Positions 24,979 to 33,924 are shown, numbered from the stretch's first letter. The stretch is 64,000 bases of DNA from Candidatus Brocadia sinica JPN1 (GCF_000949635.1 NZ_BAFN01000001.1:558001-622000); one strand, 5' to 3'. Program-made: numbers and translations. Notes: generated by a model from the sequence alone, not told the origin.

Positions 24979-25383
24979 TTATCTAAAAGTATAGAGATTT
25001 AATTCAATTTCCTTCCTGATAACATCAAAGTGTTTATCAAGGGTAAGGAGTTTTACCTTATTTGAGCTCGCCATTACTGAAATGTAACAGTCTGCAAGCC
25101 CGACTATTTCCTCTTTCAGGCGCAACGAGAAAGACAATTCACCTGCTTTTTCCCATAGTTCGGTGGAATCAGGGAGAAAGTCAAATACGTGTAAGAATTC
25201 CTTTAACACATCGAGTTCCTTCTGTGACTTTGCGCCCTGTATTAACTCGGCAAGCACAATACCAGTACAGCAAATGCGACTGCTGTCTATCAATTCCAGA
25301 ACGATTTTATGGTAAGGGACTTTCTTCCTGAAAAACTCAATCCACGCAGAGGTGTCAACGAGGATCTTATCCGAGCCTTTCAT
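24979..25383 (-). CDS. vapC: VapC-type PIN-domain toxin
   Basis: 134 residues with the PIN active-site acids: Asp10 in ILVDTSAWIEFF, Glu46 in VLAELIQG, Asp98 in GLADCYISVMA, and a later LLTLDKHF aspartate. PIN toxins are Mg-dependent RNases that cut tRNA or rRNA and are held in check by a cognate antitoxin. The start overlaps the end of the antitoxin gene by 17 bases, the usual coupled order. It sits inside the CRISPR island between the transposase and csm5, as many addiction modules do in defence islands. Confidence 0.9.
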   Translation of the reverse strand: MKGSDKILVDTSAWIEFFRKKVPYHKIVLELIDSSRICCTGIVLAELIQGAKSQKELDVLKEFLHVFDFLPDSTELWEKAGELSFSLRLKEEIVGLADCYISVMASSNKVKLLTLDKHFDVIRKEIELNLYTFR

Positions 25384-25576
25384 CTTCGTGCCTGAGCTTA
25401 TCTGCGGACTTTATAAATTCCATCTTGCCTGCCATAGATTTTATTCGTTCCATTTTTTTTAGCCGTATTTCGTCTTTAATAGCCTTTATTACAGCCTCCG
25501 TCTTGCTTTTTGCCTCAATGGTCGACATTAATTCATCTATCAAGGAATTGGGTAATGTTATGGTTGTTCTAGACAT
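25367..25576 (-). CDS. vapB: Ribbon-helix-helix antitoxin (VapB-type)
   Basis: 69 residues from MSRTTITLPNSLIDELM, the classic beta-strand of an RHH DNA-binding antitoxin, followed by SKTEAVIKAIKDEIRLKKMERI and a charged C-terminus expected to wrap the toxin. The start at 25576 is chosen because the strand starts there; the upstream extension to 25633 is hydrophobic and not family-like. It is expected to repress its own promoter in the region 25577-25700. Confidence 0.85.
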   Translation of the reverse strand: MSRTTITLPNSLIDELMSTIEAKSKTEAVIKAIKDEIRLKKMERIKSMAGKMEFIKSADKLRHEDERLG

Positions 25577-25709
25577 ATATATTCTCCACAATAGTATGCT
25601 TATAACTAGCATAAATATTTTACAAATATTCATGCCAACTTACAAGTGGTATTTATGCTGATTCGTTTTTATAATTAACGCCAAAGGCATAGAAATTTTA
25701 AACTTGCAA

Positions 25710-25768
25710 GGGTGGCACGGACAAACCATGTCCCAGGATGTCTTGAACTGGGATCGTTTGTCCGTGCA
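25710..25768. repeat. Island palindrome, long-loop form, opposite orientation
   Basis: GGTGGCACGGACAAACC...TCCCAG...CTGGGATCGTTTGTCCGTGC; same outer arms as 19215 and 24913 but inverted. Confidence 0.75.
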
Positions 25769-25845
25769 GAATTCATTCCTTGTCGTTTTCGAATCCATTA
25801 ATGATTTTTTAAGTGCTTTAGTTCGTTTTCCAGCTTCATAAAGTT

Positions 25846-25980
25846 TCAGGATATAATCTCCATTACTGCCCAGCCGAAAGGGACAAGTCCGTTATTTGAG
25901 GCGGGATTACCTGATTCAGAGGCAAGCCAGGTAGTAGTTGCATGATCTAGGAATTTTGGAGGCTTGTCTTTTCCTTCCAT
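25846..25980 (-). pseudogene. C-terminal remnant of a CRISPR RAMP-like protein
   Basis: 44 codons ending in NNGLVPFGWAVMEIIS after a PPKFLDHATTTWLASESG segment. A C-terminal (P)xGW strand is typical of Csm/Cmr RAMP subunits. The same frame upstream, beyond a TAA, also looks coding (YSYLINDAVYKQWARK). Probably the tail of a lost type III gene; the family call is tentative. Confidence 0.4.
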
Positions 25981-26046
25981 GATTTTTTAATGTACCTGTT
26001 TCCTTGCCCACTGTTTATACACAGCGTCATTAATCAGATACGAATA

Positions 26047-26110
26047 TGTCATTCCCGCGGAAGCGGGAATCCAGAAAAGCACTGGATTCAGGGTCAAGCC
26101 CGGAATGACA
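26047..26110. repeat. Intergenic inverted-repeat element (ATTCCCGCGGAAGCGGGAAT type)
   Basis: Starts TGTCATTCCCGCGGAAGCGG and ends AGCCCGGAATGACA. Terminal TGTCATTCC/GGAATGACA are complementary and an internal CCCGCggaaGCGGG hairpin is perfect. This is a widely scattered bacterial repeat. Confidence 0.7.
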
Positions 26111-26236
26111 GACAGTTGTAAACTTATGTCGCTATGTATAGCTTCCTCAACAACCTCATGTTTGAGCCTTCGCCTTTTAATAACTTTTCTAGTTTTTGCA
26201 GATATTTCCTCAAAATTGAGTTTCTTTTTTATTTTG

Positions 26237-27506
26237 TTAATTTTCTATTATCAATTTTACCCATCCCAAAGTATCCTGCTCGTTATTTGATAAGTTTACA
26301 ATACGCCGTGTCTTTAGGAAATTACCGCTGTAGCTTGTGTTTTTCGTGGCATGACAAAAGACATTATTATAAAGGTCTTTATCTTTATCTTTAACAAGCA
26401 ACCCTATCGTGAGACTAAGATATCCTTCGTTTTTGCCTATTCGGATAATGGGACTCGTTGGGATGTTTTGTTGCATTATATATTGAAGTATTGAAACTAT
26501 TTTTGGTTTATTGAGTTTTGAAAAATAGCCTATTTCTTCATAAAGAAGCCTATCTGTAAACTCATAACAACACTGTAATAGATTTTTTATGTCTGAAACC
26601 ACCCATTTTTGTTCATGGGTAAAACCAAGTTTATCAAGTATTGTCTTATTATTCTCTAATTTAAAACCCTGGCAGGTAAAGACCGTATCTTTTTTGCAAA
26701 GTTCCTGAAAAAGGGGGAAACCTCTGCTTATCCCCGTTACCTCAAAGTTTGAGACAAATAAACAATTAATGGATGCTATTAACTCTGTATCTCCTATATG
26801 GAGTAATTTAAGAAGGTCGTATTTTGCATCATTTTTGTCAATGACTCTAAAAAGTTTATTTTGTAAGGTATCTTCTATTTTCCCCATTTCGTTAGTAAGT
26901 TTCTTTTTTACATCATTAACCCATCTTCCTTTTTGTCCTGATATTTGTTGTAACTCTTTTCTATAGTTATTCCCGAAATTTTCTAACTCTTTTTTTAAAA
27001 TATCTCCAATGACCTTCATCTTGTAAGAGATGATAAGCTACAGCAGTTCTTATCCCACCTTTTATCTCCGTACCAGGAATGTATGACTTATTGTTTTGCT
27101 TGGTAAAACAGTCAATATCTACATTGCTAAAAATTTTCGTTTCTGCTTTGACAGAATAGAGGAAATTATTATTGAACTTGTTTTTTGTAGTCGTATCTCT
27201 TATAGAATTTTCGATAAATTCTTTTAAACTTAACTTTTTTTGTGCATCTCTAAGGGTTTGGTTTATTTTTCTCTTTTCCTCTTCGTCTCTTTCTTTTCTT
27301 TTTTGCGTTTCTAATCGTTCTATTTCTCCAATGTTCTGTTCAAGCCACAACATAAATCTTTGTTTTTGTTGAGTTGTAAGATTTTCCATAATCTTATTTG
27401 AATCATATAACAAAACATTTTCTCTATTTGCTATATATGCCAATCCATTATATTTTTCACCATTCCCAATATGAACCGGTGATAAAGTTTTAATTTGAAG
27501 TCTCAT
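26237..27506 (-). CDS. csm5: Csm5 RAMP subunit, frameshifted at an A7 run
   Basis: The N-terminal part (27506 to about 26970) starts MRLQIKTLSPVHIGNGEKYNG after a good GGAGG seven bases upstream. It includes YIPGTEIKGGIRTAVAYHLL, the Csm5/RAMP opening and Gly-rich segment. The C-terminal part (26237-27019) is in another frame and ends DTLGWVKLIIEN, the Csm5 end. The frames meet in TTTTAAAAAAAGAG near 26995; removing one A gives a continuous protein of about 420 residues (YFKKELENFG). Csm5 caps the 3' end of the Csm-crRNA complex. The break may be an indel, a sequencing error or slippage at the A run. Confidence 0.8.
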
Positions 27507-28546
27507 TTTGAACCTCCAATATTGCCAAACACAGGAAAAGCGAATCCATACTGCCTTATTTTTTGACCACCTATTTCTTTGACTACAGGACATTGACCAT
27601 AGAATGGTTTTCTTTCTTTAGCCTCAAAACAAGAACCTTCTTTCAGATATATAACCTTTGATTTCCAGATATCCTCACCCTTAAATTCTGCCTCAGAGTC
27701 TACTTTAGAACGATACGGAAATATTGCATAAAACATGGATTTACTCTCTGGGTTTATTTCAGCAATATCAGGAATATATCGGGAAAGGGTGATAAAATTA
27801 CAAGCAGTATCATTTCCTACGGAAATTGTATTTAATGTCTCTATCTTAAATCTTCCCTTCCCTACTGAACGATTGCCGCCTATACCCTTGTCTTCCAGGT
27901 AGCGAAAGATTGGCTTAAAAGATTCAATATTATCCGTCTTTATCAGGAAATGCAGTTTAAATGCAGGACTTGCAAAGTATTCCTCCTGATAAAAGGTCTG
28001 CCCCTCCTCGCCAGTAGACATGGTAAGCCGATCAATAGCATTTTTTTGTACCAATTCACTTTTCAGTAAAGGTTCTTTCTCTACAAAATTGAACCCTTCT
28101 AATTCCTTTTTGCTCATTAATAGCTTCCCTTTGAGTTTCACTTCGTCATTAAGATATTCCTGAAATAATATCTTTTCTGATACGTTATTCAAAAATCTGC
28201 TAAATAGGGCAAATGAAAAGTATTCAGATTTTTTAAATTTCTTATACTTAGTGATAATTTCAACCTTTTCTTTTTTTATCTTTGCCATTTCATAAATATC
28301 AGATGCAGAAAGGCCAGGCGATGTAGGTTTCGGGAAAAAGAAAATGTCGTTATTACATTCAATATAAGGGAAAGAAGAAGAAAGTATAAATTCCGGCTTT
28401 TCCTGATAGTTTTCTAAAATTGTTGCAAGTTTGGTTTCGTTATATATCCTCTTTATCCCCCAGCAAATGGCACCGAACAGGGTATCAGATGAAGGAAATC
28501 CTGAAAAAGGTGACACTGGACTAAGTTTTATTTGATAGTTTTTCAT
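27503..28546 (-). CDS. csm4: Csm4 RAMP subunit
   Basis: 347 residues. Opens with YQIKLSPVSPFSGFPSSDTLFGAICWGI, the Csm4/Cmr3-type first strand with (S)DTLFGA. Contains YASPAFKLHFLIK and the glycine-rich GIGGNRSVGKGRF loop. Csm4 binds the 5' handle of the crRNA and contacts Cas10. The start overlaps csm3 by 26 bases and has GAGGG upstream; the stop overlaps the csm5 start by four bases, giving tight translational coupling. Confidence 0.92.
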   Translation of the reverse strand: MKNYQIKLSPVSPFSGFPSSDTLFGAICWGIKRIYNETKLATILENYQEKPEFILSSSFPYIECNNDIFFFPKPTSPGLSASDIYEMAKIKKEKVEIITKYKKFKKSEYFSFALFSRFLNNVSEKILFQEYLNDEVKLKGKLLMSKKELEGFNFVEKEPLLKSELVQKNAIDRLTMSTGEEGQTFYQEEYFASPAFKLHFLIKTDNIESFKPIFRYLEDKGIGGNRSVGKGRFKIETLNTISVGNDTACNFITLSRYIPDIAEINPESKSMFYAIFPYRSKVDSEAEFKGEDIWKSKVIYLKEGSCFEAKERKPFYGQCPVVKEIGGQKIRQYGFAFPVFGNIGGSK

Positions 28547-29375
28547 CTTTACCCTCTATTGTTTTTAATAAACTATCAAAACTTTTATAAATATCTCTGG
28601 CATTTTTACAATTATCGTTCACTGGTACTACTAATTCATCCACACCTTTAGTATAGTAAGCCAGGCTTCGTTTCATAATCTTAATATTTTCAAATACCAC
28701 CTTACCAGAACCTCTGCTTCCACTCCCACCAAGTGCACTGTCCTCAAGGAGCATCATACCTTCAAAGACCTTTTTCAGTTTTTGAATGTCGTCATTCTTG
28801 TAAAGGTCAAAGAGCATCTCAACTTCAAAAACAGAATCGGCAGGCACCCTTTCCATTGACCGCGGCATTGCTTCCGACGTTAGCCTGTCTATTACATTTT
28901 CACTCTTTACTTCTGTATAGATTTTTTCGCCAAGGTATGTTTTCCATGTTTCAATTGTTCCTTTCCTCTGCTCTTCTGGCAAAATCTTCCCATTATCTTC
29001 ACACAGCCCTTTTGGAAAACTGTCACGTATTGTAAGACGTGTAGGTTCTTTAACTGACGTTGCAGCAGAACAGCCATATATAAAACAAATGTCACAATTT
29101 CCACATTCGCATAGTTTGCCTTTCCACTTTCCATTTTCTTGTTTAAAATTTACTTTATTATTAGCCCACTCTAACAAACTTCTCATTTTCCCTTTTAAAG
29201 AAGAACCAGGAATATACGGATACCCTGTAATCGGGTCTTTGATTACCGGATTATCCATACCACCAATTTCAAAACCTTCGTCAGTACCTCCAATATGAAG
29301 TCCTGTAAGACAACGTAAATCTGCTTTAATAATATATTTCCCTGAAAATTCGTAATTGCTCTTTTCTTCAGTCAT
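28521..29375 (-). CDS. csm3: Csm3 backbone RAMP nuclease
   Basis: 284 residues: TGLHIGGTDEGFEIGGMDNPVIKDPITGYPYIPGSSLKGKMRSL. Asp41 in GGMDNPV is the target-RNA cleaving aspartate of Csm3 and the GSSLKGKMR stretch is invariant in the family. A Cys-rich insertion (CECGNCDICFIYGC) and a final GGSGSRGSGKV loop follow. Several copies form the Csm filament and cut bound RNA every six nucleotides (known for Csm3). Strong GGGGGA ribosome site upstream. Confidence 0.95.
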   Translation of the reverse strand: MTEEKSNYEFSGKYIIKADLRCLTGLHIGGTDEGFEIGGMDNPVIKDPITGYPYIPGSSLKGKMRSLLEWANNKVNFKQENGKWKGKLCECGNCDICFIYGCSAATSVKEPTRLTIRDSFPKGLCEDNGKILPEEQRKGTIETWKTYLGEKIYTEVKSENVIDRLTSEAMPRSMERVPADSVFEVEMLFDLYKNDDIQKLKKVFEGMMLLEDSALGGSGSRGSGKVVFENIKIMKRSLAYYTKGVDELVVPVNDNCKNARDIYKSFDSLLKTIEGKDEKLSNKT

Positions 29376-29378
29376 TTT

Positions 29379-29792
29379 CTAATCCCCCTTTTCCATTTTA
29401 TGATAGGCAAGTACCGCAGAGAGAAAGTCCACAAAACAATTAAAATCCTTAACTGTTGGTATTTTTTCAGGATTGAGACATGTCTTCATCAAGTCATAAA
29501 AGTTTTTACTGATGAGATTTCTCCCTAGCGCATAAGCAAGTTCAGGCATTAAGAGATAGAGTTCAGCTTTTTCTACTTTAAAGTCATTTTTTTTGCCTTT
29601 ATAGTTTGCCTGTATCTGTTTAATATGACCAAAAAATTTTCGCAATTGTGTAACTTTCATTTTTTCTCGTACGTCTTTTGCTATTATATGTGCAGCGCCA
29701 TTCTCTTTTGCGTAAAATTCAGGGTCAATAGTCGAAAATGTTTTAAGAGTCTGAATATTTTGCTTCACGTTATCAATAGTTATTTCTGGCAT
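29379..29792 (-). CDS. csm2: Csm2 small subunit
   Basis: 137 residues, all helical: DVREKMKVTQLRKFFGHIKQIQ and LYLLMPELAYALGRN are typical of Csm2, the small subunit that forms the belly of the type III-A complex. It is placed between cas10 and csm3 with gaps of three bases on both sides. The GGGGGAG ribosome site lies seven bases before the start. No catalytic residues expected. Confidence 0.9.
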   Translation of the reverse strand: MPEITIDNVKQNIQTLKTFSTIDPEFYAKENGAAHIIAKDVREKMKVTQLRKFFGHIKQIQANYKGKKNDFKVEKAELYLLMPELAYALGRNLISKNFYDLMKTCLNPEKIPTVKDFNCFVDFLSAVLAYHKMEKGD

Positions 29793-29795
29793 TTT

Positions 29796-32195
29796 TTACT
29801 CCCCCTTTCTTAATTTCAGTAAGGCATAACTTGTCGGTATTTGAATATGTTTAAAATAACAATTTTTATCTGTAATAAGTGTTTCTTTTAATTTATTTCT
29901 TAGTTCATCGTCTTTAACATTCCTTGCCAACTGATAAATAATGGCAGGGATAAAATTGGGGTCTTGTCCACTTTTGTATTGTTTGTGTTTTCTTAACAAT
30001 TCATGAACAAAACCCCTGGGCAGCTTTTTCCTGGAATTCTCACTGTTAATGTAACTGTGTAAATCCTCGCCAAAATCGAGCAACTCTTTTACACATACTC
30101 CACCATTAACAATCCATTCTACCGTATCCCCAAAGAGAGTTATTCGTTTTCTGCCATTATCTTTAGAAGTATTCAATTGTTCGCCAGCAGCCTTTGCCGC
30201 AAGGCTTATTGGATATTTGGGTTTGCAGAGGAATATCCCGGCAGAAATGTTTATATCGGGATTATGGCAGGTATAAGCCTTGAATTCATCCTGTATTTTT
30301 AGTGCAAGTTTTGGCATTTCACTCCATGGACCAATTATCAGGAGGTCGTCACCGCCTGAATAAACAGTATAAAAAATCTGTGTTACCTTGTCTCTATGCT
30401 CCCATTTTGATTCACTTCTCCATTGTTCAAAGATTTCATTACATATCTTATTCAGATAACCACCAAAAAACATGTCCATCGAACGGCTTAACGCAGCTAT
30501 CCTTGATATGGACTTTCTTTTGGAATGTTGTTCTTCCTCAAGTCCAAGAGTAAAGATAAGCCCAAGGTGGTCAACGTCCATCTTTAGTATTCCAAGTCGT
30601 TTATCTCCAATACTTGTATCGGCTATAATTTCAAAACTCAAGACATTGCCTTTTTTTACTTGTTTATCTTCGTCGGTCGGGTCGTTGCCGATTGAAAAAT
30701 CTGCATTTGCCAAAGGTGCCGTGTTTCCTATGAAACGAAAACCAGTTTGAAGCTTATCAAGTTTATTTATCTTTTCGATAGCCAAAATCTTTTTCGATTT
30801 TAGCAAATTTTCGGTTATCAGCTTGTCGTTTTCCAGCAAGTAAACTGTACCAAACTCACCAAAAGGAACGGGTAAACCATCTATATTTTCCAAATCCTTG
30901 TTCCTAAAAATCAGATACGAAGTATTTGGAAGCTTGTTGCCTATATTTTTGTGTAAATTGCAAAGTTCACATGGCTCATCATTTGTTACTGTACTGATAC
31001 CACAAGCCTTACAGACCTTAATTACGTTCCTGTCGGAAGTTTCTTCAATCCAGAAGGTAGCGTCTGTAAAAGAAGACAAAAATTTCTTCTTTTTGGCAAT
31101 CGTCAATTTATCATTTAACTTCAACAATAAATCGCCGTAGCCTTTTAATGTGTCTTGATTTGCTTCAACACTTTCAAGCACCAATCCCAGTTCACCACCA
31201 TACATTTTGAAGAGCCATTTATTGACATCGGTCTGAACACTTTTTAATATTTGTTTTGATTCTCCAGTATTGGGAAGGAGCAATTCAAACCTTCCACCTC
31301 CACTGTACAGGATATTTGTGCTAAATAAACTAACCTGTTCTATGATATGCCTTGCAATTACATCCTGAAGCAAAAGTAAATAAAACGACCGTCCTCTCAG
31401 CATCTTTGAAATACCTTTAACTCCCTGTGCCTTTGTAATCCGGTAAATAAAGTTCTGAATGCCTGATATATCGCCTCCAACAATGAGAAATTTATTATCA
31501 GAAGATTTATCCATTTTTTCGCAGTGATAAAGGCACCCGGTAATGGCGGCAGTAGTTTTAGCATGGTCAAAAAGTGAAATATCGGGTTCATCCTTGTATG
31601 TAGCGCTAGGAATACACCAGGTATATTTTTGGAGGATGGAATAAAGAATATTTAGATAAGAAGAAATGCTATATGTTGGAATACTTTTAACTTCTTTTTC
31701 AAAACTTTCCCATAAATTTTTATATTCGTCTTTCAAACTTTGCCTGGGAAGTTTATCATTTGGAAATAACTTGCTTTTTTCAAGAGACAGCGTTTCTAGA
31801 CGGTAGGCAAAATCATTTGTATTTTTAGTATTATTACCCAAAGATATTTGTTCAAAAACTGATAAAAGCCGTTCTTTGTCAGGATCGCCAGTCTTTTCTT
31901 CATCATCAAGACTTATTCTATCCATACCAGCAGACAAGGCATCTGCAAGGGTAATTATGTCTGCATGATCATGATGTGTATTTATTGCGGAAGCTATTTT
32001 TTCTTTTTCTTCCTCTCCCAATAAAATCCGTATCTTTTCTGCAAAAAGATTTTGAAAACATTCCAAACCTAAAGAAGCGTGATTCCTTGATTTCCGTGCT
32101 TTTTCGTCCAGTCCTCTTTGATAAAATTTTCCTATATCATGCAACAATGCCGCAAGCACAACCGTCTGATATTCCCTTTTCTGTTTTTCGTCCAT
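29796..32195 (-). CDS. csm1: Cas10/Csm1, type III-A signature protein
   Basis: About 799 residues. N-terminal HD nuclease: LLHDIGKF with His19/Asp20, and NTHHDHAD. First palm domain with GGDISGIQNFIYRI, a zinc-binding CKACG...CELC segment at about 400-430, then the second palm with the GGDD cyclase motif (YSGGDDLLI, about residue 614). The D4 helical tail closes the protein. Both active centres look intact, so ssDNA cutting and cyclic oligoadenylate synthesis are predicted. An ATG at 32207 is possible, but GGAGA lies at the right distance before 32195, so that start is preferred. It heads the csm1-2-3-4-5 operon. Confidence 0.96.
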   Translation of the reverse strand: MDEKQKREYQTVVLAALLHDIGKFYQRGLDEKARKSRNHASLGLECFQNLFAEKIRILLGEEEKEKIASAINTHHDHADIITLADALSAGMDRISLDDEEKTGDPDKERLLSVFEQISLGNNTKNTNDFAYRLETLSLEKSKLFPNDKLPRQSLKDEYKNLWESFEKEVKSIPTYSISSYLNILYSILQKYTWCIPSATYKDEPDISLFDHAKTTAAITGCLYHCEKMDKSSDNKFLIVGGDISGIQNFIYRITKAQGVKGISKMLRGRSFYLLLLQDVIARHIIEQVSLFSTNILYSGGGRFELLLPNTGESKQILKSVQTDVNKWLFKMYGGELGLVLESVEANQDTLKGYGDLLLKLNDKLTIAKKKKFLSSFTDATFWIEETSDRNVIKVCKACGISTVTNDEPCELCNLHKNIGNKLPNTSYLIFRNKDLENIDGLPVPFGEFGTVYLLENDKLITENLLKSKKILAIEKINKLDKLQTGFRFIGNTAPLANADFSIGNDPTDEDKQVKKGNVLSFEIIADTSIGDKRLGILKMDVDHLGLIFTLGLEEEQHSKRKSISRIAALSRSMDMFFGGYLNKICNEIFEQWRSESKWEHRDKVTQIFYTVYSGGDDLLIIGPWSEMPKLALKIQDEFKAYTCHNPDINISAGIFLCKPKYPISLAAKAAGEQLNTSKDNGRKRITLFGDTVEWIVNGGVCVKELLDFGEDLHSYINSENSRKKLPRGFVHELLRKHKQYKSGQDPNFIPAIIYQLARNVKDDELRNKLKETLITDKNCYFKHIQIPTSYALLKLRKGE

Positions 32196-32273
32196 AGTGT
32201 TCTCCATTATTTATTCATTTCCAGGCAAAAGTTCAGTAGACAGCGAAGGCACAAAGATAGCAAGGATTAGATT

Positions 32274-32333
32274 ATGCACGGACAAACGATCCCCGTTCAA
32301 GGCATACGGGGATATGGTTTGTCCGTGCCACCC
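32274..32333. repeat. Island palindrome, long-loop form
   Basis: GCACGGACAAACGATCCCCG... and ...CGGGGATATGGTTTGTCCGTGC then CACCC; arms and inner CCCCG/CGGGG stem perfect. It lies in the probable csm1 5' untranslated region. Confidence 0.8.
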
Positions 32334-32422
32334 TGTTATCAATTTAAAATTCACATTTTATGCGTCCTCTGCGGCTAATCACTTCTATATTTTTACCACA
32401 ATCCGTTAAAGACACAAAATAA

Positions 32423-32443
32423 GAAACATTTCAGGAATATTCC
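32423..32443 (+). promoter_or_regulatory. Tandem 10-mer operator-like site, copy 3 (upstream of csm1)
   Basis: GAAACATTTC, one A, then GGAATATTCC on the plus strand. Each 10-mer is close to palindromic, the second perfectly. About 230 bases upstream of the csm1 start, in the gap after the CARF-winged-helix gene. Confidence 0.6.
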
Positions 32444-32592
32444 TACTGTTTTATTTTAACAGTTCAGCCCCACCGCGGAGAACGCTAAGGTCGCAGAGAG
32501 TATGATAGAGGGTAAACGAAAAAAGTATACAAATTCCATCTCTTCCCTTTATTTCAGCGTTCTTTGCACCCTCTGCGGTGAACTATTCCGTT

Positions 32593-33738
32593 TTATCCTA
32601 TCACCATTTTCCCCTTCTCCAGCCTTAATCCATACTGCGTACTCCCATAGGCACCGATAGACGTTATCGTATAAAAGGGGACATGTGTTTTGTCCCGAAT
32701 ACCATCTTCGATTTTCCTTCTTACCTTACTGATAACCTGCCGTAGTATTTTTGAAGAGATTCCGCCCCGTTTCCCATACTTTTCATAAAGCTCCCCACCC
32801 TTCAAAGAATCCTTCCCAAAGATCCTTTCATAACATGCAATAAAGGCATTCAATCCTTCCCTTCCCGTCAAATACCCAACTGAGGTATAACAATCAGTGC
32901 ATTCGAGACAATATTTTCTTTCGGGATGCGGGCAGTGGCTAAGCTTTCGCTCCATGAGTATTATGTAAAGGGATAGCTCCATTGGTGTGAAATCAATAGT
33001 CCGGTCACCGATTTCAAGCGACCTGTCGCTCAGATTTACCCTGAGAGGTTCCTGCATCAGCGCCGTATCTATCCCTTCCTGTCCCTGGCGGACAAGTTCT
33101 CTAAAGTTATTACTGCCCAGTCGTAATTTTTCCTTCAGGCGGATAAACGGCAGCTCTGCCAACTGAACACCAGCCATATCGGTGCTTATTTTTTTCTCCT
33201 TTCCATCAGGCATCCTGCATAGTATCAGTTTCGGCTTTCTGGGAGGATAGAAGAAGTCGGGATTACTTTCAAATTCCGGACTTACCAGGACATGATACAG
33301 TTTATCCCACGGCCTGCCAAAGAGCTGCAAGGCGCCGCCAAGATAGAACCCCATGGTCTTGCGGCCCCCGGCAATAGAACAATGAAGCCGTATTGTTACG
33401 TCACGAGCCTTTTCTCTGATAAATCCCGTTATGATATCCCCGGCTGCCTCGTTCTCTTCGTTATCTCTTATATCCTGCAATGGGACGTCATGGGAATTCT
33501 TTATCACGATAAGGCAATCTTCGGTAAAGGAGATTCCGGGAAGTCTATATTCCTCTATGAGTCGCTTGAGCATGCCTTGCCTGATGAGCGTATCGGCAAT
33601 CAGTTGTTTGCCATGCGAGGTGGTAATGATATAGAGTTCTTTAACAAATACAGGTGGGATATTTTTTGATAGCGCGTAAATTGTCTCGGTAACAATCTGA
33701 GGGGTAGCGCCTGCTACGCAGATAAGGATGTCTTTCAT
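32593..33738 (-). CDS. CARF protein of the NE0113 family (TIGR02584) with C-terminal winged helix
   Basis: 381 residues. The N-terminal CARF half opens ILICVAGATPQIVTETIYAL and has the family block HCSIAGGRKTMGFYLGGALQLFGR then VLVSPEFESNPDFFYPPR, diagnostic of the NE0113 group. From about residue 225 it looks like an OmpR/PhoB-type winged helix: LEIGDRTIDFTPMELSLYIIL, then a Cys-containing insertion, a recognition helix region ISSKILRQVISKVRRKIEDG, and the wing YTITSIGAYGSTQYGL. The CARF half would bind cyclic oligoadenylate and the tail DNA. No nuclease motif is seen. It lies upstream of csm1 on the same strand and is the best candidate regulator of the locus. Confidence 0.85.
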   Translation of the reverse strand: MKDILICVAGATPQIVTETIYALSKNIPPVFVKELYIITTSHGKQLIADTLIRQGMLKRLIEEYRLPGISFTEDCLIVIKNSHDVPLQDIRDNEENEAAGDIITGFIREKARDVTIRLHCSIAGGRKTMGFYLGGALQLFGRPWDKLYHVLVSPEFESNPDFFYPPRKPKLILCRMPDGKEKKISTDMAGVQLAELPFIRLKEKLRLGSNNFRELVRQGQEGIDTALMQEPLRVNLSDRSLEIGDRTIDFTPMELSLYIILMERKLSHCPHPERKYCLECTDCYTSVGYLTGREGLNAFIACYERIFGKDSLKGGELYEKYGKRGGISSKILRQVISKVRRKIEDGIRDKTHVPFYTITSIGAYGSTQYGLRLEKGKMVIG

Positions 33739-33924
33739 CTTTTACCGTAAGAAACTGTCTGAGAAGAGGTTTTTACAAAATACCGTAAGCAGGTATTAGC
33801 AGGTGGCTTGACTTTGACGGTTTATGTAACCACGGTAATCGTAAAACATCTGCTTTGGCGCGGGTATCGTAACAACTTCGCATATTCTAGTCAACAAATA
33901 TCTCATGGGAAAAGATTATTGCTC

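Larger units (their letters stand above)
25577..26236. other. Gap between vapB and csm5: debris
   Basis: Holds a palindrome, a RAMP-like gene remnant and an intergenic repeat (separate entries). Directly after csm5, on the minus strand, a start-less stretch reads NFEEISAKTRKVIKRRRLK and on to HEVVEEAI, resembling a small antitoxin-like helix but without a start codon. The region looks like deleted or worn sequence. Confidence 0.5.
32208..32592. other. Region upstream of csm1
   Basis: Holds the palindrome at 32274, the operator-like site at 32423, and an imperfect inverted repeat (about 32470-32590) of the CACCGC-GAG-AACGCT / AGCGTTCTTTGC-CCTCTGCGGTG kind. No gene. The csm promoter must lie here. 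Confidence 0.5.
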
